Of a stretch of DNA of 19,730 nucleotides, positions 16,780-19,730 are shown piece after piece. The stretch covers positions 1 through 19,730 of the forward strand of contig JBDSBP010000048.1 of assembly GCA_039921525.1 (NCBI GenBank), written 5' to 3'. Origin of the DNA: JADCRZ01 sp039921525. GTDB taxonomy: Bacteria > Bacteroidota > Bacteroidia > Chitinophagales > Chitinophagaceae. The translations under genes and the position numbers were made by a program. The notes beneath the pieces are model-generated. The model was not told the DNA's origin, did not search any database, and worked only from the letters and a program-made list of their open reading frames with translations. Each line of letters opens with the position of its first letter. The stretch's first letter is position 1.

Positions 16780-18735
16780 ATGAAGCTGATCATACAAACT
16801 GGTTTAATAACCATCCTGGTTATAATAGTTTCCACCATTTCCCTATCCGCCCAAACGAATGAAACTCCCGGCACCTGGCATGGCTTCAAAAAAACAGGTT
16901 TCCAAATAGACAACACCCCGGCGTATATCGTAACCCCAGACAACCCCCTTCCCGGCAACCCCTGGTTATGGCGATCGTACTCACCCGAGTTTCATGTGGC
17001 CATCGATAGCATTCTTGTCACCCGTGGTTTTCACCTGGCCTTCCTGAATTATAAAGAACTATTTGGCCAGCCGAAACTCATGCAGTTATGGGACAATTTT
17101 TATGACTACCTCGTTCGTGAAAAACACTTCTCACCCAAACCCGCACTCGAAGGAGCTGTGCGAGGAAGCTTGTGCGAATTTGCCTGGGCAAAGCAAAATC
17201 CTGATAAAATAAGTTGCATTTATGCAGAAAATCCGGTTGCTGATATTAAAAGCTGGCCAGCCGGCAAGGGCAAGGGCTCCGGTGGGCCGCAACAATGGAA
17301 ACAACTACTGGAAGTCTACGGCTTCACCGAAGAGCAGGCATTGAATTACACAGATAATCCTAAAGACAACCTGGAAGGGCTGGCTGCTTTCAAAGTACCG
17401 TTATATTTTAGTTTTGGTTTGCACGATGCACTGGTGCCCATGGAAGAAAACGGCCTGGTGCTTGCCACTAATTACAGTAAGCTGGGTGGCCCTGTAACGG
17501 TATACCCTATGACACGAGGTTTACAAGAAGAAAAAGGACATCATGTAACCATTGAAAATCCCGCGGAGATTGCTGATTTCATCCATAGAAGTTCATACCC
17601 GGTCAGGCTGTCATTACGAAACAATCTTTTTATACATAAGAACGGTTCATTAAATAATGTCTTATATAAAATAAAAGTAGAAAAGCAAGTTACGATAGCA
17701 TTTTTAGGCGGTTCTATAACAGCTAATCCCGGCTGGCGCGATAAAGTATGCAGGTACCTAACAGAAATGTTTCCCGAGACAAAATTTACATTTATTCCCG
17801 CCGGCATACCCTCATTGGGAAGTCTACCGCATGCCTTTCGTATGGAAAAAGATGTATTAAGCAAAGGGAAAATTGATCTCTTATTCCTGGAGTCTGCCGT
17901 AAACGACCAGGCGAACAGTACGCCGGCAATTATTCAACGCCGCGCGTTGGAAGGTATTATCAGGCATGCTTATCGTCAAAATCCGAATGTTAATATTATT
18001 ATGATGGCCTTTGCCGATGAATCCAAACTAGGTGATTATAAAGAAGGCAGAACTCCGGCCGAAGTAAAACTGCATGCTTCGCTTGCATCCACGTATAAGC
18101 TGCCCTTTATTGACCTGGCAGAAGAAGTAAGCAAACGGATCGCAGCCGGGGAATTTACCTGGGAGTACGATTTTAAAAACCTTCATCCTTCTCCGTTCGG
18201 ACAGGAAATCTATTTTCAGTCCATCAAGCGATTGCTTAGATCAGAATTTATTGGAAAACCGGCAATGGTTCAGGCTGCTTTTCCTTTGCCGCCAGCTTTA
18301 GAAAAAGCTAATTATGAAAAAGGGAAATACCTTACAATAGAAGGTGCCGTTAACAATAAAGATTTCTATATTGACAGCGCCTGGAAACCTGCTGATAAAA
18401 CCGGAACAAGAACTGGTTTTGTTAATGTGCCCATGCTCGTTTCGGAAAAAGCAGGAGCTTCCTTTTCATTAACTTTTAAAGGCACTGCTATAGGAATAGC
18501 ACTGATTGCCGGACTTGACGCCGGCATGATTAATTATAGCATCGATAATAAACCCCCTAAAACGATTGATTTATTTACACAATGGAGTGCCTCCCTGCAT
18601 TTACCCTGGTATCTCTTATTGGGTGATGAACTCGCCCCCGGTAAACATCAGCTACATGTTACAATTGCCACCGATCATAACGCGAATTCAAAAGGCAATG
18701 CTTGCAGGATTGTTTATTTTTTATTGAATGAGTGA
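16780..18735 (+). CDS. Secreted fusion: degenerate alpha/beta hydrolase domain plus SGNH-type esterase
   Basis: This 651-residue protein has a cleavable signal peptide (ends near SLSAQ, residue 25). Residues ~30-270 look like an alpha/beta hydrolase. The nucleophile-elbow region reads LEGAVRGSLCEFAWA, with Val127 where a GxSxG Ser is expected, while the acid-loop Asp216 (GLHDALVP) and His254/255 (KGHHVTIENP) remain. Residues ~300-480 form an SGNH hydrolase, with block I FLGGSIT (Ser312), block III ESAVND (Asn375) and block V NLHPSPFGQ (His469). The usual Asp three residues before the His is Lys466; Asp464 is nearby. Residues ~500-651 look like a beta-rich accessory domain. Probably an O-deacylase acting on a carbohydrate in the periplasm or outside, with the first domain possibly binding only. 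It stands alone between repeat clusters, after the VCBS gene. Confidence 0.87.
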   Translation: MKLIIQTGLITILVIIVSTISLSAQTNETPGTWHGFKKTGFQIDNTPAYIVTPDNPLPGNPWLWRSYSPEFHVAIDSILVTRGFHLAFLNYKELFGQPKLMQLWDNFYDYLVREKHFSPKPALEGAVRGSLCEFAWAKQNPDKISCIYAENPVADIKSWPAGKGKGSGGPQQWKQLLEVYGFTEEQALNYTDNPKDNLEGLAAFKVPLYFSFGLHDALVPMEENGLVLATNYSKLGGPVTVYPMTRGLQEEKGHHVTIENPAEIADFIHRSSYPVRLSLRNNLFIHKNGSLNNVLYKIKVEKQVTIAFLGGSITANPGWRDKVCRYLTEMFPETKFTFIPAGIPSLGSLPHAFRMEKDVLSKGKIDLLFLESAVNDQANSTPAIIQRRALEGIIRHAYRQNPNVNIIMMAFADESKLGDYKEGRTPAEVKLHASLASTYKLPFIDLAEEVSKRIAAGEFTWEYDFKNLHPSPFGQEIYFQSIKRLLRSEFIGKPAMVQAAFPLPPALEKANYEKGKYLTIEGAVNNKDFYIDSAWKPADKTGTRTGFVNVPMLVSEKAGASFSLTFKGTAIGIALIAGLDAGMINYSIDNKPPKTIDLFTQWSASLHLPWYLLLGDELAPGKHQLHVTIATDHNANSKGNACRIVYFLLNE

Positions 18736-18740
18736 GAGAG

Positions 18741-18847
18741 GGCTATCGGCTATCGGCTATCGGCTTTTGCCCATCCCTACGGGATGGTGTTATCTTGTCC
18801 GAAGGACAAAGCTGATAGCTGACAGCTGATAGCCGACAGCCAACAGC
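18741..18847. repeat. Heptamer tandem repeat with nested hairpins
   Basis: GGCTATC is repeated three times plus GGC at 18741-18764. A perfect hairpin follows at 18771-18787 (CCATCCC, TAC, GGGATGG), and a second at 18795-18809 (TTGTCC, GAA, GGACAA). The segment 18811-18847 (GCTGATAGCTGACAGCTGAT and on) is a degenerate reverse complement of the heptamer array, with its own GCTGATAGC/GACAGC periodicity. The whole forms a cruciform-like element five bases after the SGNH gene stop. It is AT-poor compared with the flanks and has no T-tract. Confidence 0.8.
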
Positions 18848-18897
18848 TATTCACAAAAATTGTTGTTATTTTTAACACGGTAATTCAAATCTATATC

Positions 18898-19730
18898 ATG
18901 GATAAAAAAAGCTATTATATTTTCGGTACCGCTTTCCTGATTTTCATAATAGCTATTTTTCTTTACCTCGGCAGCATCAGTAATATGAACCGTTATATTC
19001 AACAGGTAAACCATACCCAGGATGTAATCCTTTCTTTTGAGAAATTATCCGGAGAAATAAAGAGTGCCCAGATGATGCCTTCCGAATTAGGCAAACAACA
19101 TAAAAATGCCCTGATGGTATTGTACCAGAAAGACATTGAAAGCATCCCTTCCGATATCAGGCATCTAAGAACCCTGGTAGCTGATAATATCCGCCAGCAA
19201 AAACGCGTAGATGCCCTGAACGAAGTGTACAATAAACATATACAGTGGATGCTGACAAATTATGTTACAGATTCTATTCCGCTAGAGGAATTAAGCAATC
19301 ACTTTAAAAATATTATGGTCACCCAACGATTAATTGACAGTGGTATAGAAGATGAAAGAAAATTATTGGCTGAAAGAAAGGAAGAGTATGTTTATTCATC
19401 CTGGAAAACCAATGTTTTAATGGCTCTATTCATCATCGTGTCAACGTTACTAATCATTGGCACTGCCCTCTCCAATTTTCGCGAAATTAAAAAGCGCCAT
19501 GGAGTGGAATTATTCCTGGAATCCATATTAAATACCTCACAAAACGGTATTATAACGTATGAGGCTATACGAATTAAGAAAGAAGTAACCGATTTTAAAG
19601 TAATATTTGCCAATGAGGCTGCGGAAAAGAAGATAGGTATAAAAAACTCTTCCATCCTGGGTCAATCATTTTTGGCCGTTTCGGAAGGTGTCTCCAAAAG
19701 CGGGATGATGAAACGATACTTCCGCATCCT
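18898..19730 (+). CDS. Membrane sensor protein with PAS domain, probable histidine kinase (N-terminal part, cut by window edge)
   Basis: An open frame runs from the ATG at 18898 to the right edge without a stop, giving 277 complete codons. The protein begins MDKKSYYIFGTAFLIFIIAI, and a first membrane helix is seen at about residues 6-25. Residues ~26-165 are a helical, charged segment that is probably extracytoplasmic, CHASE3-like in layout. A second membrane helix lies at about residues 170-190 (VLMALFIIVSTLLIIGTAL). From about residue 203 comes a PAS-like domain (ELFLESILNTSQNGIITYEA, then FANEAAEKKIGI). This layout is typical of sensor histidine kinases, but the kinase core lies outside the window, so a diguanylate cyclase or other output is possible. 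The start is supported by the immediate membrane helix; I see no clear promoter. Confidence 0.8.
   Translation, partial: MDKKSYYIFGTAFLIFIIAIFLYLGSISNMNRYIQQVNHTQDVILSFEKLSGEIKSAQMMPSELGKQHKNALMVLYQKDIESIPSDIRHLRTLVADNIRQQKRVDALNEVYNKHIQWMLTNYVTDSIPLEELSNHFKNIMVTQRLIDSGIEDERKLLAERKEEYVYSSWKTNVLMALFIIVSTLLIIGTALSNFREIKKRHGVELFLESILNTSQNGIITYEAIRIKKEVTDFKVIFANEAAEKKIGIKNSSILGQSFLAVSEGVSKSGMMKRYFRI

Noticed and set aside
17541..17864. Minus-strand ORF of 107 codons within the SGNH fusion gene
   Set aside because: It is antisense to a well-supported coding sequence and has no domain or signal of its own.
18771..18787. Intrinsic terminator of the SGNH gene
   Set aside because: The seven-base hairpin is perfect but is not followed by a T-tract and sits within a repeat element.
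19392..19655. Minus-strand ORF of 87 codons near the right edge
   Set aside because: The plus strand here encodes the second membrane helix and PAS domain of the sensor, which is the far better coding interpretation.

Overview
The window looks like an accessory, nutrient-uptake region of a Bacteroidota chromosome, most likely a Chitinophagaceae-type organism (an inference from gene content and style, not from a marker gene). The evidence is two SusC/SusD outer-membrane pairs, lipoprotein signals, a TTG-N19-TAnnTTTn promoter, almost no Shine-Dalgarno sequences and AT-rich intergenic DNA. I see nine protein genes, the last cut by the window edge. I see no RNA genes, insertion sequences or CRISPR arrays.

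Layout. On the minus strand at 41-817 is a small secreted PI-PLC/GDPD-like (AIM6-like) protein. Behind it lies a non-coding array of three ~102-bp tandem repeats (865-1172) that ends in an inverted fragment of the unit. All remaining genes are on the plus strand. The first pair, SusC1 (1497-4478) and SusD1 (4500-6176), is followed by a perfect 26-bp inverted repeat whose right arm ends five bases before the ATG of a lipoprotein vanadium-haloperoxidase/PAP2-like enzyme (6358-7668). A promoter-bearing gap leads to the second pair, SusC2 (7929-11165) and SusD2 (11176-13047), closed by a strong intrinsic terminator. Next is a ~1120-residue surface or periplasmic protein with fourteen FG-GAP/VCBS calcium motifs arranged seven on each side of an ASPIC/UnbV domain (13157-16513). 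After a cluster of palindromic repeats comes a secreted two-enzyme fusion, a degenerate alpha/beta hydrolase joined to an SGNH esterase (16780-18735). A further repeat cluster follows, and then the start of a membrane sensor, probably a histidine kinase with a PAS domain (18898 to the right edge).

How the genes may work together. The SusC channels and SusD lids should import one or two glycans or similar oligomers. The ASPIC/UnbV propeller protein, the haloperoxidase-like enzyme and the SGNH esterase are exported and could bind or modify the substrate outside the inner membrane. No glycoside hydrolase, polysaccharide lyase, sulfatase or ECF-sigma/anti-sigma pair is visible, so the substrate cannot be named. 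The most unusual points are the alpha/beta hydrolase whose nucleophile position reads Val, the hairpin abutting the haloperoxidase start, the symmetric 7+7 propeller architecture, and the four intergenic repeat clusters of different types.
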